DNA from: Treponema zioleckii
GTDB lineage: Bacteria > Spirochaetota > Spirochaetia > Treponematales > Treponemataceae
DNA length: 64,000 nucleotides
Assembly: GCF_014737315.1 (NCBI RefSeq)
Contig: NZ_JPUF01000002.1
Coordinates: forward strand, 1 to 64,000
Direction: 5' to 3'
This document shows, piece by piece, positions 52,123 through 61,190 of the stretch. Within the stretch, counting starts at the first letter, position 1. Each line of letters starts with the position of its first letter. The notes under the pieces are model-generated. The model saw nothing but the letters and a program-made list of their open reading frames with translations. It made no database searches and was not told the DNA's origin. Position numbers and translations under genes: made by a program.

Positions 52123-52881
52123 AATCTCGTTTTTGTGCATCTTTCCAAGTTCATGGATGGCATTCTGTAAGCTTACATTTTTATGGTTTTGCATGAATGC
52201 CTTCAAGTCGATAGAAAATCTGTTCATTGAAAAATGCTGGAAAACGAACACTTTTTCCCAGAGCGGGCTGTTTTCGTAGCATTTTTTTAGAGTGTCTCTG
52301 TATTCCGTAAATATTCCCTTGGGTTTCAGCTCCGCATAGCCGACTAACCATAATTCTGGTTGCCAACCAGATTCGTTTGCGTTTTCGCATAAATTCTTGT
52401 GGAGTTTTGCTGTCTGTTCCGCCATAAAAATCTGGCTGTCCTCAATAAGTTTTTGAATTTGCTCGCCGCCATTTTTTGAGAGAAACTTCAAGTGATTTGT
52501 TTTTGCGGTGTGAACGGGAGTCTTGTTCAAAATAATCACGTTTTTTCTAAAATCAGTTTTTAGCTCCGGATTCTTCGCAAAAAATCCTGTGGCAATTTTC
52601 CCGCTTTGTCCAACGAGATATTTGTTATTTTTTAAGAGCTGCTCGTCTTTTCCAGGATTGTCGCCAATAACAATCAAATGAATCTCTGAATTTTCTGTAA
52701 GTTCATCGAGTGCAGTGTTGTAAACTACACAAGTTTCAAGCGGATATTCTGGAGTGTCTTTTTTTGAGGCTTCGATTTGCAGCGGGCGAAGAATTGCCGA
52801 ATACTTGGTGTTCAAAGTTTGGCAGTATTTTTTGAATTCTCTTCTAAAATCATCAAATATTTTGAATTGTTCTTTTGTCAT
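52114..52881 (-). CDS. Uracil-DNA-glycosylase-superfamily-like protein
   Basis: A 255-residue protein. Three stretches match the UDG fold: IGDNPGKDEQ..YLVGQSGKI (about 72-94, as in GExPGxxE..FVGxSG), NVIILNKTPVHTAKTNHLKF (about 113-132, the strand-loop with polar Asn) and VFVFQHFSMNRF (about 216-227, near the HPS-type catalytic loop). It is not a canonical family-1 or family-4 enzyme. No Fe-S Cys set is present. Likely a distant member; DNA repair is inference. It overlaps the acetyltransferase stop by 4 bp. Confidence 0.65.
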   Translation of the reverse strand: MTKEQFKIFDDFRREFKKYCQTLNTKYSAILRPLQIEASKKDTPEYPLETCVVYNTALDELTENSEIHLIVIGDNPGKDEQLLKNNKYLVGQSGKIATGFFAKNPELKTDFRKNVIILNKTPVHTAKTNHLKFLSKNGGEQIQKLIEDSQIFMAEQTAKLHKNLCENANESGWQPELWLVGYAELKPKGIFTEYRDTLKKCYENSPLWEKVFVFQHFSMNRFSIDLKAFMQNHKNVSLQNAIHELGKMHKNEILL

Positions 52882-53534
52882 AATTTTATTCCGTAAAATG
52901 GATTTTCTGTGTTGCTCTCAAAATTGATTTTTCTAAACTCATCTGCATTTTGGCTCATTATGATTCCGTCTGACATTTCGTGCTTGAACAGGCTTATTTT
53001 TTTGAGTGTCGGAAAAAAATCTTTTAAGCGGTGAATTTCGGTGAATCCGACTTTTTTGTAGATTTTGAGTGCATTTTCCCATTCCGCGTTCACAAGAATC
53101 ACAACTTTTTTGATTTGGCTAAAAGCTCCGCAAATGCTCGCGAGCGAAGAAACGAAGAATTTTTCGCCCAGACCCTGACCGCGATAATCTCGCAAAAGCG
53201 CGAACGAAGTTACGTACAAATACATGCCGTTTGTGTTGTGCGTGTGCGCGGGATTATGATTCAGAACGAATTTTCGCTTAAAGATTTCATCGCTATCTTC
53301 GAGTGAAGGCATTGAATCCCAGAGTTCGGAACACAAATAACCTGCAGTGAGGGCTTTGCCGTTTTGTTTTACGATTTTTTCGGAAGAATCTGTAAGGATT
53401 AAAAAACCTTGCGGAAAAACTTCGAGCCGTTTTTCAAAGGTCTTTTGCTTTTCTTGAATTGAAGGAATAAATGATTGCCGTTCGATTTTCATAATGTCCT
53501 GAATATCGAACGGCTGTGCTGGAAATAAATTCAT
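52878..53534 (-). CDS. GNAT-family N-acetyltransferase
   Basis: A 218-residue protein with the acetyl-CoA motif A YRGQGLGEKFFVSSL (about 115-129) and the following strand VVILVNAEWENALKIYKKVGFTE (about 143-165). The N-terminal part has an IQDIMKIERQSF GNAT start. The substrate is unknown. It is coupled to the UDG-like gene. Confidence 0.85.
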   Translation of the reverse strand: MNLFPAQPFDIQDIMKIERQSFIPSIQEKQKTFEKRLEVFPQGFLILTDSSEKIVKQNGKALTAGYLCSELWDSMPSLEDSDEIFKRKFVLNHNPAHTHNTNGMYLYVTSFALLRDYRGQGLGEKFFVSSLASICGAFSQIKKVVILVNAEWENALKIYKKVGFTEIHRLKDFFPTLKKISLFKHEMSDGIIMSQNADEFRKINFESNTENPFYGIKL

Positions 53535-53584
53535 AAGCCGATTATATCATCTTTTTCGGCTCTGCTGAACTTATTTTCTGATTT

Positions 53585-55141
53585 TTAGAACTTTGCTTTT
53601 CGGAGGCGAACTTCTTCAATGTTTTCGCTGAAAAGTTCTCGAAGGTCGTTCAATCCCAGAGCCATGAGCGCCATTCGGTCAATACCCATTCCCCATGCGA
53701 GAACAGGGCAGTCAAGGCCTTGAGCTTTTGTAACTTCCGGTCTAAAGATTCCGGCGCCGCCAAGTTCGAACCAGCCCAAAACTGGGTGCTTGATATGAAC
53801 TTCAACAGATGGCTCCGTGAACGGGAAGTAACCCGGAACATATTTTACCTCGGTTGCGCCTGCAACTTCTTTTGCGAACATTTCAAGCATTCCGAGGAGA
53901 GTGCGCAAGTTTACGTCGTCTCCGGCAATGATTCCTTCTGTTTGGTAAAAGTCTGAAAGGTGTGTTGCGTCTACTTTGTCGTAGCGGAAACAGCGTGCAA
54001 TGCCGAAGTATTTGCCCGGAACTTCTGCCTTGTGGAGCTGATGTGCCGAAAGAACTGTTCCTTGCGAACGAAGAACGAGGCGTCGTGTGAATTCGTGGTC
54101 AAAATCGTAGTTCCAGCCACGGCTGCCAGTGTTTCCACCGTCTTTGTGTGCTGCAGCAACGTTTGAAAGCCATGGTTCTTCAATTTCTTTTGCGTGTGTT
54201 GGATTCTTGATTCGGTAAACGTCGTGAATGTCGCGAGCTGCGTGGAATTGCGGCATAAAGAGCGCGTCGCCGTTCCAGAATTCTGTCTCTACGAGCGGAC
54301 CGTCGTATTCCTGGAATCCGAGTGAGCAGAGTTTATCTTTTACATGTTCAAGGAACTGAACATATGGGTTTGTTCGTCCAGGAATGATTCGTGCCGGCGG
54401 AATAGTGATGTTGTAACCGCGGAAAGTTCCATTTTTCCACTCACCAGAAGCGAGCATTTTTGGTGTAAGCTCACCGATTTCGTTTCCTGTGATTCCTGCA
54501 TTCTTCAAGCCTGCCACAACGTCTTTTAATGCAGATGTAAGCTTGTAAAGAACTGTTTCGCGTTCAATGATTTTGAATGGAGAGTCTGCAGCTCCACGTT
54601 TTTTTGCGAATGCAGAGATTACTTTCTGTTCGTCTGCCGAAAGCGTTGTGTTGTCGAGCTGACCGTTCTCAGCGGCTGCCGCACGTTCAAAAAGCTCTTT
54701 CGCAATTTTGATTCTTGCAGGAAGCTCTGCGCCTGTGTATTCTGCTTTCTTTTCAGCATTCATTTTGAGAACGCCGTCTTTTGAGAGCTGGCCGAATGCC
54801 GAACCGACGTCTTTTTGTTCAAGACCTGCACCAGCTGCTATTTCTGGGAGAGTCTTTGCACCGTTTTTCTTTACGAAGTCAATGATTTTTTCGTCTGGAG
54901 TTCCGTTTTTTGCGTAGTCCCGACCCAAATCTGTAATTTCAAAATATGTGTGAGGAGTGCGTTTTACGACTTCAATAAGACCTTTTCCGCCTAGCCATGA
55001 AAAAGCTTGGTTTGCATGGCCCTCTTTGTAGTCAAGCTCTTTCTGGAGCTTTTCAGAAGTCAGCTCATCCTTGTCCGTGTATTTTAAAAGAACTTTTGTT
55101 TCAAGTGGATGAAGATTTTTGATTATATTTTGAATGTCCAT
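53585..55141 (-). CDS. pheS: Phenylalanyl-tRNA synthetase alpha subunit, archaeal/eukaryal type
   Basis: Class II synthetase charging tRNA-Phe. The 518-residue protein has a long N-terminal winged-helix region (about 1-170), absent from ordinary bacterial PheS, then the catalytic core: NPYVQFLEHVKDKLCSLGFQEYDGPLVETEFWNGDALFMPQFHAARD (motif 2 region) and the C-terminal GWFELGGAGIFRPEVTKAQG with WGMGIDRMAL. This is the archaeal/eukaryal arrangement, known from spirochaetes. The beta subunit gene is not in the window. Confidence 0.93.
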   Translation of the reverse strand: MDIQNIIKNLHPLETKVLLKYTDKDELTSEKLQKELDYKEGHANQAFSWLGGKGLIEVVKRTPHTYFEITDLGRDYAKNGTPDEKIIDFVKKNGAKTLPEIAAGAGLEQKDVGSAFGQLSKDGVLKMNAEKKAEYTGAELPARIKIAKELFERAAAAENGQLDNTTLSADEQKVISAFAKKRGAADSPFKIIERETVLYKLTSALKDVVAGLKNAGITGNEIGELTPKMLASGEWKNGTFRGYNITIPPARIIPGRTNPYVQFLEHVKDKLCSLGFQEYDGPLVETEFWNGDALFMPQFHAARDIHDVYRIKNPTHAKEIEEPWLSNVAAAHKDGGNTGSRGWNYDFDHEFTRRLVLRSQGTVLSAHQLHKAEVPGKYFGIARCFRYDKVDATHLSDFYQTEGIIAGDDVNLRTLLGMLEMFAKEVAGATEVKYVPGYFPFTEPSVEVHIKHPVLGWFELGGAGIFRPEVTKAQGLDCPVLAWGMGIDRMALMALGLNDLRELFSENIEEVRLRKAKF

Positions 55142-55220
55142 CTTTTTGCCCCTATAATGATTCTTCTATTTTATAAAATTTCAGATTTATTTTCTATGCC
55201 GTTTACATTTAAAATAAAAA

Positions 55221-55259
55221 AAACCGGCTTGCTCACTTGTGGCGAGCTTGAGCCGGTTT
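55221..55259. terminator. Intrinsic terminator
   Basis: AAACCGGCT / AGCCGGTTT with an inner GCTC/GAGC pair. On the minus strand it is followed by TTTTTTTA. It ends the 55277 gene before pheS. Confidence 0.85.
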
Positions 55260-55276
55260 TATAAATTCCCCCGATT

Positions 55277-55666
55277 CTAGCGGTTGAATTTTACATGTGA
55301 TTCATAGATTGCCCAACGAATGTTTTTTTCATCCTTGACATATTTCTTTGAATCTCTTCGCAAATATTTGTATCCGTAATACTGATTCTGAACCTGGAAG
55401 TCTTTGAGACATTCAAGAACAGTATTCATTGCTTCACCTTCGTCATAGCTTACAGCCATAACTTTATAGTAGATTCTGACTTCATCTGTAGATGGAGTGT
55501 AATCCAAATAAACGCTGGCAGTTTTATTTGTAACGTGCTGATCTTCTGGAACGATAGTTCTTGTTTTTGTGTCTGTTGGAGCTTTTGTTAAATCCTCAGC
55601 TTCTTCAGCAACAGCAAAACTCATTACACATAAAAGAGCAGTAAGTACGGCAAATAATTTTTTCAT
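55277..55666 (-). CDS. Small exported protein of unknown function
   Basis: A 129-residue protein; I chose the ATG at 55666 after AGGAGGAATTAAAT. The signal peptide is 1-20 (MSFAVAEE). The mature part has a Thr-rich stretch and a beta region SVYLDYTPSTDEVRIYYKVMAVSYDEGEAMNTVLECLKDFQVQ. It has no match I know. Followed by a terminator. Confidence 0.8.
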   Translation of the reverse strand: MKKLFAVLTALLCVMSFAVAEEAEDLTKAPTDTKTRTIVPEDQHVTNKTASVYLDYTPSTDEVRIYYKVMAVSYDEGEAMNTVLECLKDFQVQNQYYGYKYLRRDSKKYVKDEKNIRWAIYESHVKFNR

Positions 55667-55789
55667 ATTTAATTCCTCCTGCAACTAGATAGGTGTTTTG
55701 TCTATTTATTCAATAGCACCTATTTAATTGTATTTAATTCTAAAAGTTACATTAAAATTTTATTAGAAATCTTAATGTAGGGTTAATTT

Positions 55790-56485
55790 TCAGAATGTTT
55801 TGTATTCAATAATTCTATCAGTTTCCATGAAAAATTCAAGCGTAACTTTATACCGACCTGAATCAACTCCGATTTGGGGCGGCTGGCTCATAAGCACTTT
55901 GCCCGAAATCTCTTTTGGTTTTGTTTTTATGTGCTGGCGTTCATAGTCTCGGACGGCTTGTTTTAAGGCTTCTTTTGCGGCTTCCTGAATTCCTTCGAAG
56001 CCATCAGAAAGCTTTGCAAGTCCCACGCCTTTTATTCGAGGGTTCATAATCGCCAGCCAGGATTTATAAAGGTGAATCTGCTGTTCCGTGCGCGGAAATT
56101 CTACCCAGACATTGATTCGAGAGTCCTCTTTCCACGGTTTTGTGTACTTGATTTTTGCTATGTCGTCTTTTGAAAGTTCGTGAATCGGAGTGAATTCAAA
56201 ATATTCCTGAACTCCGCGAGCTTTGTCGTAAGGTGTGTATTCAAAATTCCATCCGTAAACCATGCCTTGAATCATAAACGGCGCGATTTCCTGAATTTTC
56301 TTTACGGGCAATGAATAAATATTGTTGCCTGTAGGTTCGTCCACACCCGGAAAAGCGTCTGTGTGCGCCCACAGAAAAAATCTTACGTTCCTTTCTTGTG
56401 AGACGTCTTGTGCAAAGCAGAATTCTGAAAAAAGAATCAGAAATATTGAAAAAAAAGTTTTTTTTATCGATACGTGTTTCGCCAT
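55790..56485 (-). CDS. Exported protein of unknown function
   Basis: A 231-residue protein. The signal peptide is about 1-25 (SEFCFAQD). The mature part opens ERNVRFFLWAHTDAFPG and ends YKVTLEFFMETDRIIEYKTF. The start overlaps the rhomboid gene end by 22 bp, so they share a transcript. Not recognised; the mature protein is likely periplasmic. Confidence 0.8.
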   Translation of the reverse strand: MAKHVSIKKTFFSIFLILFSEFCFAQDVSQERNVRFFLWAHTDAFPGVDEPTGNNIYSLPVKKIQEIAPFMIQGMVYGWNFEYTPYDKARGVQEYFEFTPIHELSKDDIAKIKYTKPWKEDSRINVWVEFPRTEQQIHLYKSWLAIMNPRIKGVGLAKLSDGFEGIQEAAKEALKQAVRDYERQHIKTKPKEISGKVLMSQPPQIGVDSGRYKVTLEFFMETDRIIEYKTF

Positions 56486-57174
56486 ATTTTTATCGGGTTC
56501 ACTCCCATTCGAATCAAAAAGTAAAGATATGCAAATCCAAAACCTGCTAAATGCGTCATGTGCGCGACGTTTGATGACGATATGAACTGACTTCCAAATT
56601 CGATTATCGCATAAACGGCAACCAAAATCGGTGCAGGAACAGGAATTATTCCCAAAATAAAAATCCTGGACCGCGGAAAAATTACTGCATACGAAAAAAG
56701 TATGGCGTAAATTGCACCGCTTGCTCCTACGAGATTTATCAGGTAAGTCTCAGGAAGTCCAACAGGAATTCCGTTTGAAAATCCTACGTGAATAAGATTC
56801 CCTATACTAATATCGTAAAGTCCCACAAAATAATAAACTGCCAGCGAAAAAAGTCCGCATAAAATTCCCGTCACCATATACAGAAGCGCGAATTCTTTTG
56901 AGCCCAATGCACGTTCTGTATTTAGGCCGAAAATCAAAAGTCCAAACATGTTAAAAAACAGATGATTAAAATTCGCGTGCATGAACATATAGGTGAGCGG
57001 TTGCCAGTACATTTTGTTGTAAACAAAACCGACCACGCTCAGCGAAAGATAATTTTTGTTTATGGGTGAATAGAATTGAAAAAAAAGATAGAACGCAACA
57101 TTGATTAGTATAATAAAAAGTGTGACGTTGTTGAATGAGTATTTGAATGGTTTCCGAATCGTTTTAAAAATCAT
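56464..57174 (-). CDS. Rhomboid-family intramembrane serine protease
   Basis: Cleaves TM segments of other membrane proteins. The 236-residue protein has about six TM segments. The catalytic Ser is S152 (GASGAIYAIL) and the His is H208 (AHMTHLAGF). The WQPLTYMFMHANFNHLFFNM motif (about 57-76) is the usual L1/TM2 element. Substrates unknown. A short exported-protein gene follows, overlapping it. Confidence 0.92.
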   Translation of the reverse strand: MIFKTIRKPFKYSFNNVTLFIILINVAFYLFFQFYSPINKNYLSLSVVGFVYNKMYWQPLTYMFMHANFNHLFFNMFGLLIFGLNTERALGSKEFALLYMVTGILCGLFSLAVYYFVGLYDISIGNLIHVGFSNGIPVGLPETYLINLVGASGAIYAILFSYAVIFPRSRIFILGIIPVPAPILVAVYAIIEFGSQFISSSNVAHMTHLAGFGFAYLYFLIRMGVNPIKIWRNTYR

Positions 57175-57183
57175 AGTTAGTTT

Positions 57184-58308
57184 CTAGTCATTTTTTTTCT
57201 CTTCGTCAATTAGTCCTGGTTCTGCGAATGTTACTTGGTTTCGGCCGTTACGCTTGGAAATATAAAGGGCTTTGTCGGCTTGTTCGACCAATTCTTTTGG
57301 AGAAACAGGATTCCGTTCTGCGTCATATTCGCTCACCCCGACCGAAATCGTAACTTGAACGTGCTGGTTCTCGTAACAAAAATCAAATTGCTCGATTTTA
57401 CTGCGGATTCTTTCGGCTACGGTCATTGCGTCAGTTTTTGAAGTGTCATTCAGCAAGACGGTAAATTCTTCTCCGCCGTAGCGAGCAGCCATGTCTTTGC
57501 CGCGGATGCCCGATTCGATTATTTTTGCGACGGTTTGAAGGACGTAATCTCCGCAGGCATGACCGTAAGTGTCGTTGAAACGCTTAAAAAAGTCGATGTC
57601 GAACATTATTACTGAGAGATTTTTGGCACCTTCTTTTGCTTGCTCGATTTTATCGGTAAGAATATTGAAGAAATAATATTTTAGTTTTAGATGCGTCATC
57701 ATGTCTGTTGCGGAGCGTTCCACCAACGTGGCATTTGTTATTGCTATTGCTGCAAGTGATGACAATATAAGAATTTGCTCGATTTCATTCTCTGAATACT
57801 CACCGTCATCAGTGAGTGCGATTCGTTCTGCAAAAAAAAGAATTCCCGTAAGATGCGATTTGTGCACCAGCGGGACGATAAGACTTGGTTTTAGCGAGGC
57901 CAGAATTTTTAAATCCGAGCAATTCGGAAGAGCTTTTTCGAGTTGTTCCAGCGTAAAAACCGAATTTCGCTTGGAAAGGGCTTTTACGAGCGGGCTAGAA
58001 GCCGAAATCTTGTAGGAAATATTTGGGTCAATGTCGATTCCGTAATAATTTGAGTCCAGTTCAAAAAGGTCAGAATCAAGGGCATCAAGAACGAAGATTC
58101 CTGCGCCCAATACTCTGAACTGCCCCATGCAAGTGTAAAGAATAGATTCGATTAGCTTTGAAAATTCAAGTGTTGAGCAAAGTGAACGAGAGATTTCGAT
58201 TAACTGTTGTAAATCATAAATCTTCTTTTCGTATAAAGCTAGAATTATATTCTCGTTGCTTTTTGTATGAGAATCTAAACTGACGGAAGTTGAATTTTCG
58301 TTAGTCAT
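57184..58308 (-). CDS. GAF-GGDEF diguanylate cyclase
   Basis: A 374-residue signalling enzyme making cyclic-di-GMP. A GAF-like sensor (about 30-195) precedes the GGDEF domain (about 205-365) with the active-site loop RYGGEEF (GGEEF type) and FDIDFFKRFNDTYGHACGD. No clear RxxD inhibitory site. It overlaps the 58301 gene by 8 bp. With the HD-GYP protein (51046) the window has both a synthase and a hydrolase of c-di-GMP. Confidence 0.93.
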   Translation of the reverse strand: MTNENSTSVSLDSHTKSNENIILALYEKKIYDLQQLIEISRSLCSTLEFSKLIESILYTCMGQFRVLGAGIFVLDALDSDLFELDSNYYGIDIDPNISYKISASSPLVKALSKRNSVFTLEQLEKALPNCSDLKILASLKPSLIVPLVHKSHLTGILFFAERIALTDDGEYSENEIEQILILSSLAAIAITNATLVERSATDMMTHLKLKYYFFNILTDKIEQAKEGAKNLSVIMFDIDFFKRFNDTYGHACGDYVLQTVAKIIESGIRGKDMAARYGGEEFTVLLNDTSKTDAMTVAERIRSKIEQFDFCYENQHVQVTISVGVSEYDAERNPVSPKELVEQADKALYISKRNGRNQVTFAEPGLIDEEKKND

Positions 58309-59890
58309 GGTTTTTCTCTATATCGCCGATGATTGCGTAGTTCTTCATTATTTTAAGGAATGTCTTCCATTGCTCGTATTGCTGTTCAAGTATTCCTGAG
58401 CCGTCTCTGTTTCTTGTTGATGACATGAGCACTTTTATGTTTGAAATCATTTCGGATTTTGACTTTTTAGCGTCAACAATAAGCTCTCCGACCTGAACGT
58501 ACAAATCATAAAAATTTTTGCTCTCAGACTGAACCAGACTGTGGGCTTTGCCGTTGATTGTGTCAACTTGAGTTCCGAGAAGCTTAAGGAAGTCCGTGTT
58601 TTTGCGGCTGTCTTCAACCAGTCCGACAATATTTGCAATGTCGTTTTCACCGTTTCTTTCGAATGATTTTTCAAATTCTGCAAGACGATGTGGAATTTCG
58701 CAGCAAGTATAGACCGACTGAGAGAATTCTGATTTGTATGACGAATTGTTGAAGAATCCTTCGATTACGATGTTGTTCAAAAGAACCTGAATCTGTTCGG
58801 TAAAATAAACTTTCAAGAAAGTTTTTATAACTTGAATCGCCGTAATCCAGATAAATGAATACGGTGAATTCTGTCGCAATAAATCATTTGTTTCCGCATT
58901 GTAGCTGGCAAGTGGCTCAAGTGGAATGTCACCAAAAAGTTCTTTGAGTTCAAAAGAAATCGTATAGTCTTTGATTTCGCCTTTTATTCTGCTCTCATCC
59001 GATGTAAAACGGCCTTTTACGAAATCAATGAATTTTGTAATTGAATTTACTGAGTAGGAAGCCATTTGTGGTTTGAATGTTGGGTCGTTCTTTCCGAGGC
59101 AGATAAGCTTTAGGAGAATATCTGGCGTGAGAATTTTTGTCAAAATCATGCTGATTTTTTTGATGTTGCCAAGAATTCTGTTTTTATCGATGTCGCTCGG
59201 ATTTTGGCCGAGTTGCAACTGATAAAGCGCAAGGACGGCACGCGCGTCTGCGGAAGTAAGTTCAAGACCGCTCGTAAGATAGTATAAATCCTGCAAATAA
59301 GTGCAGATTATGTCAGGACCAATTTCTTTTACAGGCCCGATTGCTTTTGAAGAAAGTCCGTCGAAATTTGAATCAAAAGCATGAATCACGTTTATGTAAT
59401 TGAAGTTACAGATGTCAACGAAACGGTGCAAGTGGGCAATTGAATCATCAATTTTTTTGAATTCTGCCGCGTTCAGATTCTGAAGGACTTTATCGAGTTC
59501 CTTCCTTTGTGCTTCGATAACTTTGTTCAATGGCAAGTCCGAATCGATTACAGCTTGCTTTCGGTTTTCGTAGTTGAGTTTTTCGATTCGTTCCTGAAGT
59601 TCTGGCGTGAATCCTGTTATGATAAGCTGATATTCGTATTTTCCGGTAAGGTGCAAATCACCGCTGCCGATTGTTTTTGAGAGAATTTCGCTTATTGGTT
59701 TTGCGTTTTCGTAAAGGAGTCTGAAAAGTTCTGCAAAATTTGCAAGAAGAACTCCGCTTTTGTAGATTTGTGGCTGATAATTTTTCAAGTCGTTTTCGAG
59801 TTTGCGTATCTCCTGCCGTTTACGCACGTCTGGAGATGAACTCATAAATATTGATTCAAAAATTTCTGTAAGTGCTTGAAAAATACCCAT
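58301..59890 (-). CDS. Large cytosolic protein of unknown function, spirochaetal family
   Basis: A 529-residue, mostly helical protein with no signal or TM. It resembles (from memory) a spirochaete-specific family labelled DUF5312: the start MGIFQALTEIFESIF and the region KYEYQLIITGFTPELQERIEKLNYENRKQAV. Its role is unknown. It is followed, with 8 bp overlap, by the GGDEF gene, so it might be a signalling partner. Confidence 0.75.
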   Translation of the reverse strand: MGIFQALTEIFESIFMSSSPDVRKRQEIRKLENDLKNYQPQIYKSGVLLANFAELFRLLYENAKPISEILSKTIGSGDLHLTGKYEYQLIITGFTPELQERIEKLNYENRKQAVIDSDLPLNKVIEAQRKELDKVLQNLNAAEFKKIDDSIAHLHRFVDICNFNYINVIHAFDSNFDGLSSKAIGPVKEIGPDIICTYLQDLYYLTSGLELTSADARAVLALYQLQLGQNPSDIDKNRILGNIKKISMILTKILTPDILLKLICLGKNDPTFKPQMASYSVNSITKFIDFVKGRFTSDESRIKGEIKDYTISFELKELFGDIPLEPLASYNAETNDLLRQNSPYSFIWITAIQVIKTFLKVYFTEQIQVLLNNIVIEGFFNNSSYKSEFSQSVYTCCEIPHRLAEFEKSFERNGENDIANIVGLVEDSRKNTDFLKLLGTQVDTINGKAHSLVQSESKNFYDLYVQVGELIVDAKKSKSEMISNIKVLMSSTRNRDGSGILEQQYEQWKTFLKIMKNYAIIGDIEKNHD

Positions 59891-59934
59891 GCCTAATATT
59901 TTATTGCAAAAAAAGCAGTTTTACAAGAAAAAAA

Positions 59935-60087
59935 GGGCGCGCTGAAATATTACTTTAAGATTTTGAGTTTGCTTTAGCGCGCCCCAAAAGTTTTTTCTGA
60001 CGAAAAACTTTTGGGCGGATTTGCTGTCTTTTCACGGTGGCAAGGTCGAAGGGCGGTTTTATCGCTCGCGCAGTGCGAGCGATTTTT
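59935..60087 (+). ncRNA. Structured intergenic element, candidate small RNA or repeat
   Basis: Three stems in a 153-bp gap segment: GGGCGCGCT/AGCGCGCCC (59935-59943, 59976-59984), a perfect 13-bp stem CCCAAAAGTTTTT/AAAAACTTTTGGG (59983-59995, 60003-60015), and ATCGCTCGC/GCGAGCGAT (60061-60069, 60075-60083) followed by TTTTT. The last is a terminator for + strand transcription, although both flanking genes are on the minus strand. It may be a small RNA or a mobile palindromic unit. No family was recognised. Confidence 0.45.
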
Positions 60088-60134
60088 AAGTCGTTAAAAT
60101 AGCGTTCCTTAAAACAGTGCTTTTTCGAAGTTCC

Positions 60135-61175
60135 CTATAGATAATTTTTTAGCACGTTTTTGTAGTCTTCTACGGTGTTCGAGTTTACGAGCTCTTTTCT
60201 TAAAGCCGCGCTGCCTTCTATTCCCTTAGTGTAGGCGCAGAATCTCTTTCGCATTTCTAGGCAGGCTCCTTTTTCGCCCATGTCGGTTGTAAGAAGTTCT
60301 AGTTCCCTAAAACCTGCCCGGATTTTTTCGCTCATATCGATTTCGGTGATTTTTCCAGTTTGTAAGAATTCCCGAGTCCGCTTAAAAATGAACGGATTTC
60401 CCATTGCGCCTCTTGCGAACATAACTCCGTCACAGTCGGTTTGTTCGAGCATATTTTTTGCGTCTTCCGGGGTGAATGCGTCGCCGTTCCCAAAAACAGG
60501 GATTCTTTTATTGACGAATTTTACGAGTTCCGCAATGGCGTTCCAGTTGGCTTTTCCTTCGTATCCTTGCGCGCGAGTTCTTCCGTGCATTGTGATTGCG
60601 CTTGCGCCCGCCTTTATTGCGGCTTCGGCACATTCTTTCCATGTTATATGTTCGCTGTCCCAGCCAAGACGAATCTTTACGGTCACAGGAACGATTTCGC
60701 CGCTGTAATCGACAAGATTTCCGTTTTTGTCGGTTCTCTTTCCGTCGTAATTTTTTGCAGCTTCAACGACAGCTTTTATGATTGAGTAAAGTTTGTCTGG
60801 ATTTTTTGTAAGTTCGCTTCCGGCTCCAGACTTTATGATTTTTGGAACTGGGCAGCCAGCGTTAATGTCTATGCACTCGCAGCTTGTTCGCTCCAGAACC
60901 ATTCGGGCGGCATTTGCCATTGTTTCTGGAATTCCGCCAAAAATTTGAACTGCGTAATGATTTTCGTTCGGAGCGCGTCTCATAAGGGCTTCAGTCTTTT
61001 CGCTTCCTCGTGTGAGTGCTTCGGAACTTACCATCTCCGTGTAGGCAAAGTCTGCGCCAAAATCAGTGCAGATTGAGCGAAACGCCCTGTCGGAATACCC
61101 CGCCACAGGTGCGAGAAAAAGATTTCCGTCGAGAGTGAGATTTCCTATTTTTACAGGGTGATACAGTTCAGGCAT
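60135..61175 (-). CDS. tRNA-dihydrouridine synthase
   Basis: Reduces uridine to dihydrouridine in tRNA, using FMN and NADPH. The 346-residue protein has the TIM-barrel FMN start LAPVAGYSDRAFRS (about 21-34), catalytic C108 (INAGCPVPK) and the FMN-phosphate site ITMHGRTRAQGYEG. The Dus subtype (B-like) is not certain. It lies 15 bp after the TatD gene end on the same strand. Confidence 0.93.
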   Translation of the reverse strand: MPELYHPVKIGNLTLDGNLFLAPVAGYSDRAFRSICTDFGADFAYTEMVSSEALTRGSEKTEALMRRAPNENHYAVQIFGGIPETMANAARMVLERTSCECIDINAGCPVPKIIKSGAGSELTKNPDKLYSIIKAVVEAAKNYDGKRTDKNGNLVDYSGEIVPVTVKIRLGWDSEHITWKECAEAAIKAGASAITMHGRTRAQGYEGKANWNAIAELVKFVNKRIPVFGNGDAFTPEDAKNMLEQTDCDGVMFARGAMGNPFIFKRTREFLQTGKITEIDMSEKIRAGFRELELLTTDMGEKGACLEMRKRFCAYTKGIEGSAALRKELVNSNTVEDYKNVLKNYL

Positions 61176-61190
61176 TTTATTGATTCCTAA

